Shown one piece after another: positions 1 to 11,610 of a DNA stretch of 64,000 bases. The notes beneath the pieces are model-generated. The model saw only the letters and a program-made list of their open reading frames with translations, had not been told where the DNA came from and searched no databases. Within the stretch, counting starts at the first letter, position 1. Each line of letters begins with the position of its first letter. The stretch covers positions 124,001 to 188,000 of the forward strand of contig CANTFL010000073.1 of NCBI GenBank assembly GCA_947650285.1. The letters are read 5' to 3'. The stretch comes from Hyaloperonospora brassicae (Eukaryota; Oomycota; Peronosporomycetes; Peronosporales; Peronosporaceae). The translations under genes and the position numbers were made by a program.

Positions 1-1027
1 ATGTGGCAGTTTTGTCTCACCAGGTGTACAATGTGCACAATATAGTGCAAACACGACTGCAGCTTTCACGTTAACTATCGGACGTCAACTTCCGGGCACA
101 AAACGACTCAATCTTACGGTTGTCAAGCACAACATTCGTTGCGCTGGAGTGCTATGTCGGTGACTTGATCACACAACAGCAGTTATTGTGTGCGTGCGTC
201 ACGGAACCGACAATTTGGCCGAACGCTTCTTGTATCGCGACAAGGTGTTGGATGTTCAGTCGAATCGAATGTGAGCGCCGAAGCTGCTTTTGTCTTCCAT
301 CGGGAAACAGCCAGCGCAAATAGCTGCCGCCGATACCGTGACCGTCAAGATCGACGTGATCATCACAGTACCGTGGATTGCAGGCGAAAACGCCCGACAC
401 AATGTCGTTTCACACCACGACCATGTCCTTCAGAGGCTAGCTGTCTAGAAGCAAAATCGCGACTGCTGTTCTTGGATCTGCAAGCTGTCATTCTGATAAT
501 GAAGACCTTGATCGCTTGAGTAAAGGTGACGAGACGGTCGGCTAGCTCTTTCAAGCATCGTTCGCTTTGTACAATCATTTGTCTGCTTTACAGTACCCAG
601 GCAGTCCATGACTGTCCCATTTACCGGTAGCAAGATACTCTCTCGTCATCTCAGCTTTTTCCCATGCAGCTGAGGTCTAGCGACAGTCAGCAGCTGTCGG
701 CTTTTCGTCGCTGGCCCAGCCGAAAAGGACGTCGAGGCGTATCTCTTGTCCAGTGAGGTGTAGATGCTGCGAATGGGTATCCAAAGAGACGAGTGCGTGC
801 GTGCGTGCGTGAGGAGGAGCAGGAGAAGGACCAGCAGCGGCCTTCGCTATTGAATGCCACTTGTCGCATAGGTCACTTGCTCAGTCCCAATAACTCGCTG
901 ACTCTATCGAAATCGAACATTCGACTGCACATTCTACAGACGACGACCCGCTGATTAGCGGCGATACGCACTTTACGGACTGCGAGGGCTGAGACCGTCA
1001 CACATTGTCCACCCCAAACAAACAAAC
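1..1027. other. no supported gene (5' flank)
   Basis: Only short overlapping reading frames on both strands, none with recognisable domains, signal peptide or codon consistency. I see no RNA gene. It probably includes the upstream flank of the CHORD gene that starts at 1251. Confidence 0.6.
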
Positions 1028-1029
1028 AA

Positions 1030-1056
<27 letters not shown>
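1030..1056. repeat. (GA)n microsatellite
   Basis: An uninterrupted GA dinucleotide run, preceded by an AAAC-rich stretch, about 200 bp upstream of the CHORD gene start. Confidence 0.9.
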
Positions 1057-1061
<5 letters not shown>

Positions 1062-1148
1062 GACGATACACAGCATCCAATGGCGTTCGTCGTGTATGTG
1101 GTCCACACCATTCGTCCTCCTCACGCGCTTTTGAGTCGACGCGAGCGC

Positions 1149-1172
1149 TCACTCACTCACTCACTCACTCAG
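1149..1172. repeat. (CACT)n microsatellite
   Basis: About six tandem CACT units ending a few bases before the putative initiator element of the CHORD gene, so repeat-length change would alter its core promoter spacing. Confidence 0.85.
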
Positions 1173-1179
1173 TTGGTCA

Positions 1180-1195
1180 CTCATTATTCAATTAC
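1180..1195 (+). promoter_or_regulatory. oomycete-type initiator (Inr) of the CHORD gene
   Basis: The sequence CTCATTATTCAATTAC fits the oomycete initiator consensus (GCTCATTYYNCAWTTT) at most positions. It lies 55-70 bp upstream of the ATG at 1251, the usual distance for a transcription start. Assigned by motif only. Confidence 0.6.
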
Positions 1196-1250
1196 CATCA
1201 GACCGTAACAGACTCTCCATCGCAGTCAATTCGATTCAAGTCAAGTGACG

Positions 1251-2621
1251 ATGTCGACGCCCGTGAAGATCGACGGCGCGGTGCCCAAGAAGGTGTACAT
1301 GCACTACGAGAGCGACGCAGACGAGACGCAGACGCTGACGCTGAAGATGACACTGCCGGCCAAGTGGGCGGGCCACACGGTGGACTACCTCAAGGACGTA
1401 CGTGTGCTGCTGTGTGGACTGCTGTGTGGACTGCTGTGTGGACTGCTGTGTGGACTGCTGTGTGGACTGCTGTGTAGACTGTCTGTCTATCTGTCTGTCT
1501 GTCACGAGTAGTGGTGGACCAGTGACACTCACAAGGGCTGTGTGGCTCTCTGCTAGTTCTTTGTAGAGCACTACAACTGCAAGAAACCGCAACATGAGCT
1601 GCAGAGGGCGCACGTGCATCTGGAAAAGAAGGACAAGTCGGCGCTCTATGGCGATGAGCTGCTGCACAAAGCCGTGCAAAAGTACGACGACCTGTACCTG
1701 AGAGAAGGCGCGTCGACGCTCAAACCCGTGCGGGTTCAGCGTACGTGGAAGCTCAATAACAATGAAGTAGCAGTAGCAGTAGTGGTTGTAGCTGTGGTTC
1801 TATCGGGTGCATGTAGCACGACGGCTGCTGTGTCTGGTCGTTTTCGATTGCTATTGATGTTGCTGGTACTAGTGGTATATTGACGTTGTACGTCGTGTCT
1901 AATGTTTGTGGGACGGATGTTGTCCTGCTGCTACTGCTTTTGGTACGTAGAGAATCAAACAACGCGCGATGCATCTGATGCGACAAAGGCCTATCGGCAG
2001 TGCAAGAACCACGGATGCCAGAAAAAGTTTCTTGACGACGAGAACAGCGACGAGGCGTGTCGCTACCACAGTCTGCCGCCGCTGTTCCATGACATGAAAA
2101 AGGGCTGGCAGTGCTGCTCGTCAAAGATGGTGTACGACTGGGACGACTTTGAGAAGATTGAGCCGTGCAGGGTCGGCCGGCACTCGACCGTGGGGCCCCA
2201 GGAGCAGTTCGCAGCCTCGCCTACCGTAGCAGCAGCGGAGAATGCAGCAGCAACGACGTCGTCCGCAGAGAAGACGGTGGCGGCTCCACGAGCTGTAGCG
2301 CCGCTCAAGTCGATTGACGACTACAATCAGAAGAACCCGAACGCAGTGACGGCCGTTTCGGCAGCCAAGGAGAGCCAGACGACCGCGCCGCCCAAGCGCA
2401 TGGATGGCAAAGCAAAGTGTGTCAACTTCGGCTGCCAGCAGGAGTACATCGTGGCTGAAAACAGCGATGCGTCGTGCAGCCACCACGTTGGTGCACCCGT
2501 GTTCCACGATGCCAGCAAGTACTGGAGCTGCTGTCCGAAGAACGTCAAGTACGACTTTGACTCGTTCCTCAAGGTGCCCGGCTGTGTTGTGTCTGCGCAC
2601 ACGGACATCAAGACGGCGTAG
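1251..2621 (+). CDS. CHORD-domain protein (RAR1/CHORDC1-type HSP90 co-chaperone), 3 exons
   Basis: Best model: exons 1251-1397, 1557-1740 and 1951-2621, introns with GTACGT donors and TAG acceptors, giving about 333 aa. The reading phase is kept across both junctions. The roughly 110-residue N-terminal part has no motif I can name. It is followed by two CHORD zinc domains with the family spacing: the first begins CKNHGCQKKF and ends near EPCRVGRH, the second begins CVNFGCQQEY and ends near PGCVVSAH. A low-complexity Ala/Thr linker separates them. CHORD proteins (plant RAR1, animal CHORDC1/melusin) bind HSP90 and SGT1 in the cytosol; this role is inferred from the family. No C-terminal CS domain is present, as in RAR1. 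Intron 1 carries a 12-bp minisatellite. The start is chosen at the first ATG after the Inr. Confidence 0.88.
1409..1480 (+). repeat. 12-bp minisatellite, 6 copies, in CHORD intron 1
   Basis: Six tandem copies of GCTGTGTGGACT (the last with one change), followed by a GTCT-rich stretch. The unit is a multiple of three and keeps exon 1's frame open through the intron until a stop before 1511. Confidence 0.95.
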
Positions 2622-3943
2622 ATGGCGTAGAGAGCTGTGGTTGGCCGATGCAATATATCGAGTTTGGTGCCAGTGAGTGCAGTGGCGTTGGGACACCGTA
2701 CACAGTAACTCTGCATTGAGTCACCCTCGGCTGCGTTCATCGCACGGACGCACTATACATTCACTCGACTAATCAATGCTTCTCGTATTGTATCTGCAAA
2801 GATGTGGACTGCGATTACATGTTGCAAAGTGCCCCGCGTGTCGGTCTTCTACAAACAGCAAGAAGTGAGCTACGAACAGTGATGCAATCACTTCGTAAGG
2901 TTCATCACCTTTGGATGAACGAGACAAACGACCATATGAGTGGTACTGGCCGATTCTCGTGAAGTAAAGTGAGAAGCTAAGGTACTGGGAGACTCGATGG
3001 TGTCGATTGTTCGGCACGTTGAAGCGATAGACCCACTACAAGTGATTGGGCATGACCCAGCAGAGGAAGCTGCGATCGTGCACACCGCAACGTTTTCGTA
3101 ATTGAGCTGCAGATGATGGACTAGATAAGTCAGCATGAAACTACGTTGTTAGTCGTCGGAGCGTTGTCAAGACCATCCCAAGTTATTCGTGAGTCAAAAC
3201 TTGTTGCGAATCGCACGTCACGTACCAACTGGGATTGAGATAGTTGACCCGTTTACTAATCCCCGTTGCTACGTGACGTCGTGCTCCTGCTCTTACATCA
3301 TTCTTTTGCTGAACGTTCTTCTTTTGATCAGGCATGGGACGCGTCCAAGCTCGAAACAGTGTCAACCGTAACCTCATACTGAAAGGTCACGCTGACAATT
3401 TGGATCGAGACTCACCATGGCCTCGCGAGTCTGACATGAATGAGCGACAAGACGTACGGCGGACAGTATACTTCGCAAAGCTCCTGGTCCAGCGAGCGCA
3501 ATTACATGTTGCACGGTGCAGGAAATAAGTGTTTGGTCGTCGGGATTCCCCACGAGATGGCTCAAGTCGGTTTTCAGCCTCATCTTTACCTGACGATGTC
3601 TGCTGCGAAATGTATCGAAGAATTGATGAGATCACGAAAGCAAAGCTCATCACGACACAATCGTGTCTCCAAATGTCTTTTCTGCAGCCCCGACAACGTA
3701 CACACGTACATACATCATGGCAGGCTCTGCACTGGATGTACAAATGACCAAACGAGGCAAACGTCGTGGGAAGCACGCAACAAATTGGTGCGGCGTGTTT
3801 TTTTCTTCTCGTGTAGTGGAAACAATGCTAGCGGAGCACAACTGCAGGCGACTGGGATCGCTGCTTCTTGGCCATCGCATCTCGACATCGTGCATTTGCT
3901 TTGTTTCTGCCGTTACACGATCACGAACTACACCTTGACGGTG
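2622..3943. other. intergenic, no supported gene
   Basis: Several 60-190 aa reading frames overlap on both strands, but they lack domains and look like chance frames. No RNA gene or repeat recognised. Confidence 0.55.
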
Positions 3944-5029
3944 CTACTTGGTGCTCGATACATCGCCTCTCTTCGCTCGGTCTCTGCTGTCTTCCTCAAA
4001 AGCACCCAGTGAGGAAACTGCAGATGAAGAAGGCTGCTTCAATGGTGCCAATCTCGTCGCGTTGGCAAACTTTCTTGCCTCCAGAACCACCCCTACCGTC
4101 TTTGCCTCCTCGTTGAGCACGTGTGACTTCATATCCACAACGGGCGGTGCTGTTTCCACTACCACTGTTGTCTCGTACATTTGGCTCAGTAGCTTTTGAA
4201 ACTGCCTGGACTTGTTGGACACGTGCAAAAGCACGAGCACTGCAAGCACCGGATACAACACACCTCCAGCGATCACGAAGTAGACACAGATTCCAATCTG
4301 CCAACAGTTTCGCCCGGCGTCGTTCTGCGAGCAGCGATTGTACTGGTCCTGGTAGAACGTCGAGTTGATGATGAACCGAAAGACGAACAAGTACCAGACA
4401 ATCACCGCTGCCAAACTACCGACACCATTGGACACGCACAAGTGAACGAGATACGAGTCTGCAATCGTGCAGTGCGTCGTGGTGATCAGATGGATCGACC
4501 AGATCACCACGACCACACCCACGCCCGCCATCATCGACAGCAAAAGCTGCAACAGAGTCATAGCTATGCCACAATAGGCCTCCATCACCTGGCAATATTG
4601 TTTGTGCAACTCCCCCACTGCCTCTGCACAGAACGTCTGTTGCGCAGCGCTACCACACGCACAGCAATGTCCACACATGTCACGTCAGCTGTCCGCTTCC
4701 GGTTCGTTTGATTCTACATCATGGAGTACGTACCATTGCCAGCTATAGGTATCTGCTCCGCTCTCTTGAGGTGGGACCCACAGCGAATTTCCAGGCTCAA
4801 AGTTCGCGTCGCCCACGTGTTCCGTGTAATTGAGCCAGAGACCCATTCCCTGCGAGTAGTAGACGGTCTCGTTCCGCTCGCCAGACTGCGTGAGCCACTG
4901 GGGCATGAGCGTCGTGTACCACGTCAAGCACATCAGCACCACAGCCAGCAGGACCACTGTCACGGACAGCACAAAAAGGTCACATACGATGTTAGAGCTC
5001 GGACATGTGCCGTGTGAAAACGCACGCAA
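3944..5029 (-). CDS. four-transmembrane (tetraspan-like) membrane protein, probably spliced
   Basis: Two co-linear segments in the same frame are interrupted by one in-frame TGA (4687-4685). A candidate 84-bp intron on the minus strand (donor GTACGT at 4733, acceptor TAG ending at 4650, with CTGAC branch-point-like motifs about 40 bp before the acceptor) removes the stop and keeps the frame. The spliced protein has TM1 (around DLFVLSVTVVLLAVVLMC), a large Cys-containing loop with glycosylation-like NET and NYT sites, then TM2, TM3 and TM4 (GICVYFVIAGGVLYPVLAVL) and a roughly 80-residue hydrophilic tail. The topology resembles tetraspan proteins, but I see no diagnostic CCG motif and do not name a family. 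The start is uncertain: an upstream mini-exon with an ATG at 5079 followed by a GTAAGC donor is possible, but its phase did not fit the acceptor I tried. Confidence 0.6.
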
Positions 5030-6617
5030 TGAGTTGAATGGATCAGCTGCTTACCCGAAAGTTGCAATAGGCTCTTCATGGCACTTCGAGCTGCTTTAAA
5101 GCTCGCGATGGCTTCGCACTCGTCTCGTTTGCGGATCTTCTGCTACTGTAGGAACAATAACAATAATAATAATAGAAATAATAAAAAGAAGAAGAAGAAT
5201 AGTAGTACCCTTTTGTATCACTTACGTGTCTCGATTGGTTCTTCATAAACATCCGCTTCTACGTTTGACATCGAACTGTAGTTCGCACCGGCTCGAGCTG
5301 CTGCAAAATGGACGTGCGCTAGTGAGTGAACGCAGTCGCAATCGATCGTTTCGTTTGCGTCCAAACGTTTCGACGGCGATGAACGCTTTTCGTCAGGACA
5401 GCAGGAGGAGGTCTTAACTTGTGCCTCAGTAGTAAACGGGCGCTAGAAAGGAATGGACAGAGCAAAGAGAGGATTGCCGTCGAAACGAAGAGACGAGTTA
5501 CAGCACGCGACAACGAGAGTGGAGCTGGGATCGAGTTGGCGACACTTGTTGCACTGGCAGTAGGTCCATTTGACGTCAAGGCCAAGGGAGTTATCGGTTG
5601 CTGCCATGTGTCGATCCAGAAAAAAAGTGGGTCGAGGAGCGTTCATTACGAGTCCGCCGCGAGTTGGACCGACAAGTGCGTCTCTTTTCCCAACAAGCGT
5701 CGAAACCCCAGCAGATATAATTGTGACCATATCGAGTGCCGACTCGCGGGGTGGTGTGACTCAACCCCGCGATGCCTTGAACCCCTTTGCTGATGCATTG
5801 CAATCGAAAGGCTGTCACGTCTTGTACGGAACGCGTGTCTTGGTGCGGTACGGGTCATGCTGCACCAGCCATAACCTCACGGCTGGTGAATGGAGCCGAT
5901 GCACGACGAACAGTGACGCACATGGACGAGCACCGTTCATGATAGCCACAGCCACTTGCACCAGCGCCGTCCTGCAACAAGTCGGAGACCTCACGTCGTC
6001 GTCGACTCGACATCCTATGACATGGCAGAGCCATTCCAGGAATACCGATCAATAGTGCTGCCATACAGCTGGACTGCGACGCACAATTGGTGACGTCCAC
6101 GCTGCAGCTCACGCGGCGGTGCCGCCGATCCAGAGCAACAAACTTGGAAAAAGGAGTCGCGAATCTTACCTCGTCACCAACATCGGTTGGCGATCACGCA
6201 GAAGGCGCGAGGGAGTCAACGAAGCTGGTGACGACGCAGCATCTACAACTGAAGATGAGATCAGCGCTGATGCCATGAAGGAGCCCAGCCATGTTCCAGT
6301 GACTTCCATCTACGTCATTTGTGTCCGTTGCCGTCGGAAGACGCATCCCGTGCCAATCACGAGTGAGCCAAGTGACGCACTTTGCAACGATAGGAAGCAA
6401 AAAGGGCCTGTAGTTGAATGAAACGATGATCGCCAACTCATTGCATGTACCACAGGCGTTCACCAGAGTATTTCTGCTATCGCTTGTTCTCGACCGACAA
6501 TTCCCATACAAACAAGACAGCGACGTTAGCACATGCTCGCATCGAGATGACTTACCTGAGCCAGGATGTCCCGCATTGATCGGAATAACGTGTTGCGCCC
6601 GTTGCTTCTCACTGGCG
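5030..6617. other. intergenic, no supported gene; AT-rich simple repeat at about 5153-5210
   Basis: An AAT/AAG-rich simple-sequence tract lies near 5153-5210. The remaining reading frames (up to about 170 aa) overlap each other on both strands without domains. Confidence 0.55.
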
Positions 6618-9600
6618 CTAGCAAGCCTTGACCAACGTGTTCCGCGAAGCGCAAAGTTTACCGAAATGACGGATGGTACGCCGGAATGCACGTTCGCTAG
6701 CAGCGCTAAAAAGTTCACTTTGGAACTCCAGTACCTCTTCGGGTGTCAAGAAATTGACCACCGCGGTAGCAAACGTTCCCGCCGTGGCTTGCTCGAACCA
6801 TTCAGCAATCCATTGCTGTAACTGCGAACCGTCAACTTTCGCTAGTTGCATCATTACTCCCGCCACGGATCCGTAGTCTGCGTCCACTCGTACAGGCGAT
6901 ATGGCACCCAGGACAACACCTCGCAGCAGATAGTTGACCAACATCTTGTTGCTGTCCCCGGGCACGTCGCTATTCAACGAACACAATGAGATAAGTTTCA
7001 CGCGCGAGTTGCCAGTTTGAGACTGCAAGTATAATTGCTCCAAAAAACACAGCACTGCCTTATTAGCGTCGTTGTGCGAGAGGCCAAGTGCTGATACCGC
7101 ACACGAGAACACCCTTATCATTAGTGGCTGATTTACTTGTCCAGAACCATCCGAAGCAGATGGTACAGGAGCAGCGAGCACTTGCGGCACACATCGCACA
7201 GCACGCTCCATGAGGAAAAAAAACTCTTCCACCACATCTGGACGCGCTTCCATATCATTCATGCACCCAAAAATGGGCGTCGTCGTCTCGATCAACGTAA
7301 ACAGCATATGTGCAAACAGAGTGTCCATCTCCGCTGAGTTGCTCTGCCCGTGGTCATGCGAAAAGAACTTTAACACCATGCTCGCAGTGTACAGATACGA
7401 AGACTTGGGCTCTGCTTGGTAAAATGCCAGCAAGTTGTTGACAAGCTGTGGCAACAAAGGCGCAATTTGCTCGCCACAAGTGCGAAGAATACGCTTATAA
7501 CAACGGCATACGAGCTCCACCAGCTCATCGTGACCACGATACAAGGCTAGCGTCTGGTTGAAGAGCGGCCACAGCTGCTCCGTGAGCATCACCAGTGGAT
7601 GCTTCTCTCCGTGCGCATTCCTGATTACAAGGTACTCGTAAATACTCATGATCCGCAAGAGCTCGTTCAGTGCGACACCCACATGATCTTTAGCAGACGC
7701 CGAGGCAAACAGAGCAGCTAGTCGCTGGCCAATGCCCTTCATCACCTGATCTAGCACGGAGAGGATGCACGACATATCTTCGGAAGCCGCGACGCCAGCA
7801 CAGATGCCCTCAAGAATCAACACTTGGTCCTCAACGGCCATAACGTCATGCTGCTCGATGTGCTGGTAGAAGGCTACAATATCGCTTCCCAAAATCGACC
7901 AGCAGTCCATTGCCAGAGCACGAACAGCCGACGCAGCTGCTCGTGCAACCTTCCATTCGGAGAAAAGAGAGCTCTCCGCGCTTTTGGTCACGCAAGTGTT
8001 AAGAAATTGCACCTGAGTCGAAAGCGCCGCAGGATGCGCGCGCAACCATTTTGCATAGCGCGACACGATTAGACAAGATGTGTAGCAGACCGCCGGGTGG
8101 TCAGCAGAGTGCTGGAGGTACTGGAATATCAGCGTAATCGGTGCGTCGAAGGCCTGTGCGTGGGTCGTGTTCTTCTCGACTTCACGTGCAATCGATCGAA
8201 AGCAATACAAATGTGCTTCCACGGCTTGCCAGCTCCTCGCTTCAGGTGGCGCCTGGAAGATCAGCTTCAACCCACTCACACAATGCTGCAAGACTGCCTC
8301 AACACCTAGCAGCTGACAGCAATCACGCAAGATGTCGCCAAGCTCCTGTCGAAACGCCTTGAAGTCCTGTTGTCTGTCGATAGGCAGCGTCAAGAACTCT
8401 GTTTGGAACTGCAGCTTTTGCATGCACAATCCCGCCAGTCTCTCCAGCCGTGGTTTGTACTGCGCCACAAGTGCAGGCGCAGCACGCCGTTGCAACTCCT
8501 CCAGCAGTCGGAACCAAAACGGGATCGTCACATCAGCTACATCAGCATCCGGGTAGCCCATGCAGTCTAGCAGCAAATCCACTAAAGCCACGTGGTCGTC
8601 TCCAGCTCCATGTTGTTGCAGCAGCAACTCAAGATACGACTCGCCCATCTCCGTAAAAATGCGACAAAGCCCCAGGCACGAGTCCACGTCTTCGGCTTCT
8701 GCTGCAGCGGCAAACGCTCCCCGTAACGACAACAACCTTGGAGCCAGCCACTGCACCACCTCTTTTTCGTGCGAGCACGACTTCACCACTTCCACTGCTA
8801 GATCCACAGCAATGTCAAACAACTCGTCGCGGCCTAAAAAGTCCAGTAACGAGTGCAACAATGGATTGCGAACCACAACCTCAGCAGGGACGCGGACGTA
8901 CCCAAACCAGCTCGTCAAGGCACGCAACACCGTCTCCTGTGTCTCCAGTGCATGTGAAGAACTGCTGCTGCTGCTTGTCACGGTACTGGCTTCGTGCATC
9001 AATTGAGGCAGCACTTTGCCCATCACGACGGGTGCCCAGACGTCGACCTCGTTCTGCATCCTCTGGCGAGCACTGCGTTCGGTCAGAGCGCCCACTTCTT
9101 CAGCCAGCAGCAGCAGAAACTCAGCAAGTACCATTGGGGGTACGCCAAGTTGGGCCAAGTGGACCAGTGCGTACCCCACGACACTCTGTCCCGCACACTG
9201 AGCGGATCCCTCTCGGACCAACGTGACAATGTCTTGACCCAACACGACCGACGCATCGTGACGAACGCTCGTGTTTAGCTCTTGGGCAGGCAGATGCGGC
9301 AACGCTGCGACAAGAGCGAGCAGCAGCTGTGTACCCACCATCTTGGGCACGTGGGTACGGCCGCATAACCAGGTTACGATGCGCTGCGTCCAGAACGAAG
9401 CGTCCACATTGGCCACCGCCCGCCGCAGCTTTTTAGCCAATGTCTGGGCAGCAAAAAAGACCACTGGCACGCTGTCCGGAGAAAGTGCCCCACTTCGAAC
9501 CTGCGGCTCGGGGCGCGCCAGCGATCGGTCCAGCAGCGACGTACAGACGGCAAACGCCGCGGGCGTGAGCTGGAACCCGCGCAGGAATGTGTCGGCTGCC

Positions 9601-9692
9601 TGTGTCGCCTGCGGGTCCGTCGCGCGCGTGTTGTAGAGCGAGTCGAGCGCTTGGAGCACAGCCGTCTCGAGCTCGGCGCGGTCCGACGTCAT
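6618..9692 (-). CDS. importin-beta family nuclear transport receptor (transportin-3/importin-13 type)
   Basis: Single uninterrupted frame of 1024 aa from the ATG at 9692; the frame is open for 12 more codons upstream, but this ATG begins the usual receptor N-terminus (MTSDRAELETAVLQALDSLY). The next residues (ADTFLRGFQLTPAAFAVC, then FFAAQTLAKKLRR) match the importin-beta N-terminal HEAT repeats that bind Ran-GTP. The rest is helical HEAT-like sequence ending in a basic FRRTIRHFGKLC tail like that of transportin-3. Length agrees with the family (about 920-1000 aa). These receptors carry cargo such as SR splicing factors (TNPO3) or Mago-Y14 (IPO13) through nuclear pores. I cannot decide between the two subfamilies. 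The intact 3-kb frame argues against a generally error-rich assembly here. Confidence 0.85.
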   Translation of the reverse strand: MTSDRAELETAVLQALDSLYNTRATDPQATQAADTFLRGFQLTPAAFAVCTSLLDRSLARPEPQVRSGALSPDSVPVVFFAAQTLAKKLRRAVANVDASFWTQRIVTWLCGRTHVPKMVGTQLLLALVAALPHLPAQELNTSVRHDASVVLGQDIVTLVREGSAQCAGQSVVGYALVHLAQLGVPPMVLAEFLLLLAEEVGALTERSARQRMQNEVDVWAPVVMGKVLPQLMHEASTVTSSSSSSSHALETQETVLRALTSWFGYVRVPAEVVVRNPLLHSLLDFLGRDELFDIAVDLAVEVVKSCSHEKEVVQWLAPRLLSLRGAFAAAAEAEDVDSCLGLCRIFTEMGESYLELLLQQHGAGDDHVALVDLLLDCMGYPDADVADVTIPFWFRLLEELQRRAAPALVAQYKPRLERLAGLCMQKLQFQTEFLTLPIDRQQDFKAFRQELGDILRDCCQLLGVEAVLQHCVSGLKLIFQAPPEARSWQAVEAHLYCFRSIAREVEKNTTHAQAFDAPITLIFQYLQHSADHPAVCYTSCLIVSRYAKWLRAHPAALSTQVQFLNTCVTKSAESSLFSEWKVARAAASAVRALAMDCWSILGSDIVAFYQHIEQHDVMAVEDQVLILEGICAGVAASEDMSCILSVLDQVMKGIGQRLAALFASASAKDHVGVALNELLRIMSIYEYLVIRNAHGEKHPLVMLTEQLWPLFNQTLALYRGHDELVELVCRCYKRILRTCGEQIAPLLPQLVNNLLAFYQAEPKSSYLYTASMVLKFFSHDHGQSNSAEMDTLFAHMLFTLIETTTPIFGCMNDMEARPDVVEEFFFLMERAVRCVPQVLAAPVPSASDGSGQVNQPLMIRVFSCAVSALGLSHNDANKAVLCFLEQLYLQSQTGNSRVKLISLCSLNSDVPGDSNKMLVNYLLRGVVLGAISPVRVDADYGSVAGVMMQLAKVDGSQLQQWIAEWFEQATAGTFATAVVNFLTPEEVLEFQSELFSAASERAFRRTIRHFGKLCASRNTLVKAC

Positions 9693-9992
9693 GAGGCGCA
9701 GTGTGGGGGCGCAGTGTGTGCACCACACAACGTCAGTCGCACCGACCGCTCGGTTTTCGACGTTTTGCTCTTCAAGTGACTGGTTTTAGTCGACTGTGTT
9801 GGTGTCGTTTATCCGCGAAGGAGTGAATACATTACTTACAATGTCAAGCGGTCGAGGCCCGCGCCGAACGGATAGTGCCCTATTTTCGACATCGAGTCGG
9901 TAGCACTAGTCGTCGTTTTAGCCCGCCGAGTTGGTGTCAACAACGGCGAGTCAAACGGGCGTCGCCAACATCTGTGCGTACCGCTCGTTTGG

Positions 9993-10081
9993 CCCGCGAG
10001 CAAAACGCATCTGAGAATAGGGCAACCGCTGACCCGCGAGCAAAACGCATCTGAGAATAGGGCAACCGCTGACCCGCGAGC
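9993..10081. repeat. 40-bp direct tandem repeat, 2.2 copies
   Basis: Two identical 40-bp units (9993-10032 and 10033-10072) beginning CCCGCGAGCAAAACGCATC, then nine bases of a third copy, in the 5' flank of the karyopherin gene. Confidence 0.95.
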
Positions 10082-11610
10082 TTCCTGTGTATATCCGATC
10101 GACGGCGGTCCATCCTGTCCTGTGATCAATGGCAACAGATGAGACGTTGACGAGTAGGTGGATGGCAATTGGGTGGTAAGCACCGGGGGCGCACTTCTTG
10201 AAGCTCAGACTGTCTCTGCTCAATCCGTCGGCGTCGGACGGAGCTGCATGCAAAAGTGATAGGGCGCTCACTGAAGTGTCAGCTCTTTCGGCACAAGTGT
10301 TCAGGATTCAAAGTCTTGACCAGACAACTCGTATGGATAAAAATGCGACTTTTAATGTCGCCGCGAGCATTGAGCCATCCACGCGGGTCGCCACTTGAAC
10401 CGCCTACTACTTGTCCATCGCCTACAACAGGTAGCGACGCTTGATCCTATGTATTGCTGCTACCTGTCGTACAGTGCAACGACCAACTTGATGAAATCCA
10501 TCAGTTCACCGGCTGATGAACCCACCATCGTGCTAGCGCAATGTTCATGGTTAAGTTCTGCCCCCTCTGATTCTGTGAGGGGGCAGTCTACTGATCGAGT
10601 CGTCGCACGACATGCACACAGGTATAAATCACTGTCGTCATGTGTCACCATGCATGGAATCACAGCACAATTGCGTGTCTCGTCGAGTATGTTATCGTTT
10701 CAAGCAGTGCGCCGTGGAGATATGGAAAGGTGAGAAACTTGCAAGGCAGTTGCTACGAGCAAAGAGGCACATCACGAATGATCATACGTTTGTCGCTGTA
10801 GTCATGCAACGCCACGGGAGGTAGCGCATAGTCATCGCGACAAAAGCAGTGCCTGTAGAACGAGAAGCTTCCAAACGTTGTCGCGCAAATGGATTCGTCT
10901 CCACCGAAAAGATCGGTACTGAAGTGCTTGACTGAGTCCATGCTTTCAATCGCAATTGTGCATGGCAACGGCGAATAGGACACCTGACGACGAGCAACGA
11001 CTGCATGAGAAGGATGGAGTCAACGCAGAACAAACAAAATTGCTGTGTAGCACGAACGTTCGGAGACGATATGGTGGTCTCATTCTCATGTACGAGTACA
11101 ATCTGCTTGACACGTCTCCGTGCATAAGTTTCACATAATGACCGCGAGATATGCCACATCGAGCTTGTCCGAACGGTGAGCCTGACAATATACTGCGCAT
11201 GTACTTGCCGTAGAGCTTGCCATATACTGACAAGCGAACCGGTCGATTGCTATTTGCGTCAGATGAGATCGATATCGTCGTGCATCGTGGTAAACGACCA
11301 GGTAAAGCATGCGCGTCAGAGGAATGAATGTGAACGTATGGGATAATGACCACGAGATACTGGAGCTGGGTGGGCTAGAACAACTGCTGCAAAGGTAAAA
11401 CATGTTTTCGTGACAAGGAGTCCTCGAATGGCTAGACCTGTCCCGTCCGTTATACATACCGACTGTGTGCTTCCTTCGTACGAAGATAGTATCGACTGAC
11501 GAGACCTTTCGTCCGATGACGTAGAGCTTATGAATTGACAAGCACGTGATTCTAGGAGGACAGTAACCACTAGTTGTTTTGTCACGAGTCCCGTCCCAGA
11601 GCAGATCCGA

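Noticed and set aside
1236..1679. 147-aa minus-strand ORF rich in STQQ repeats
   Set aside because: It is the antisense reading of the intron minisatellite and of CHORD exons.
2121..2696. 191-aa minus-strand ORF rich in Cys and Arg
   Set aside because: Antisense of the CHORD domains, whose zinc-ligand codons produce the pattern.
8560..9226. Plus-strand ORFs of 148-162 aa opposite the karyopherin gene
   Set aside because: Low-complexity shadows of an obviously real 1024-codon gene.
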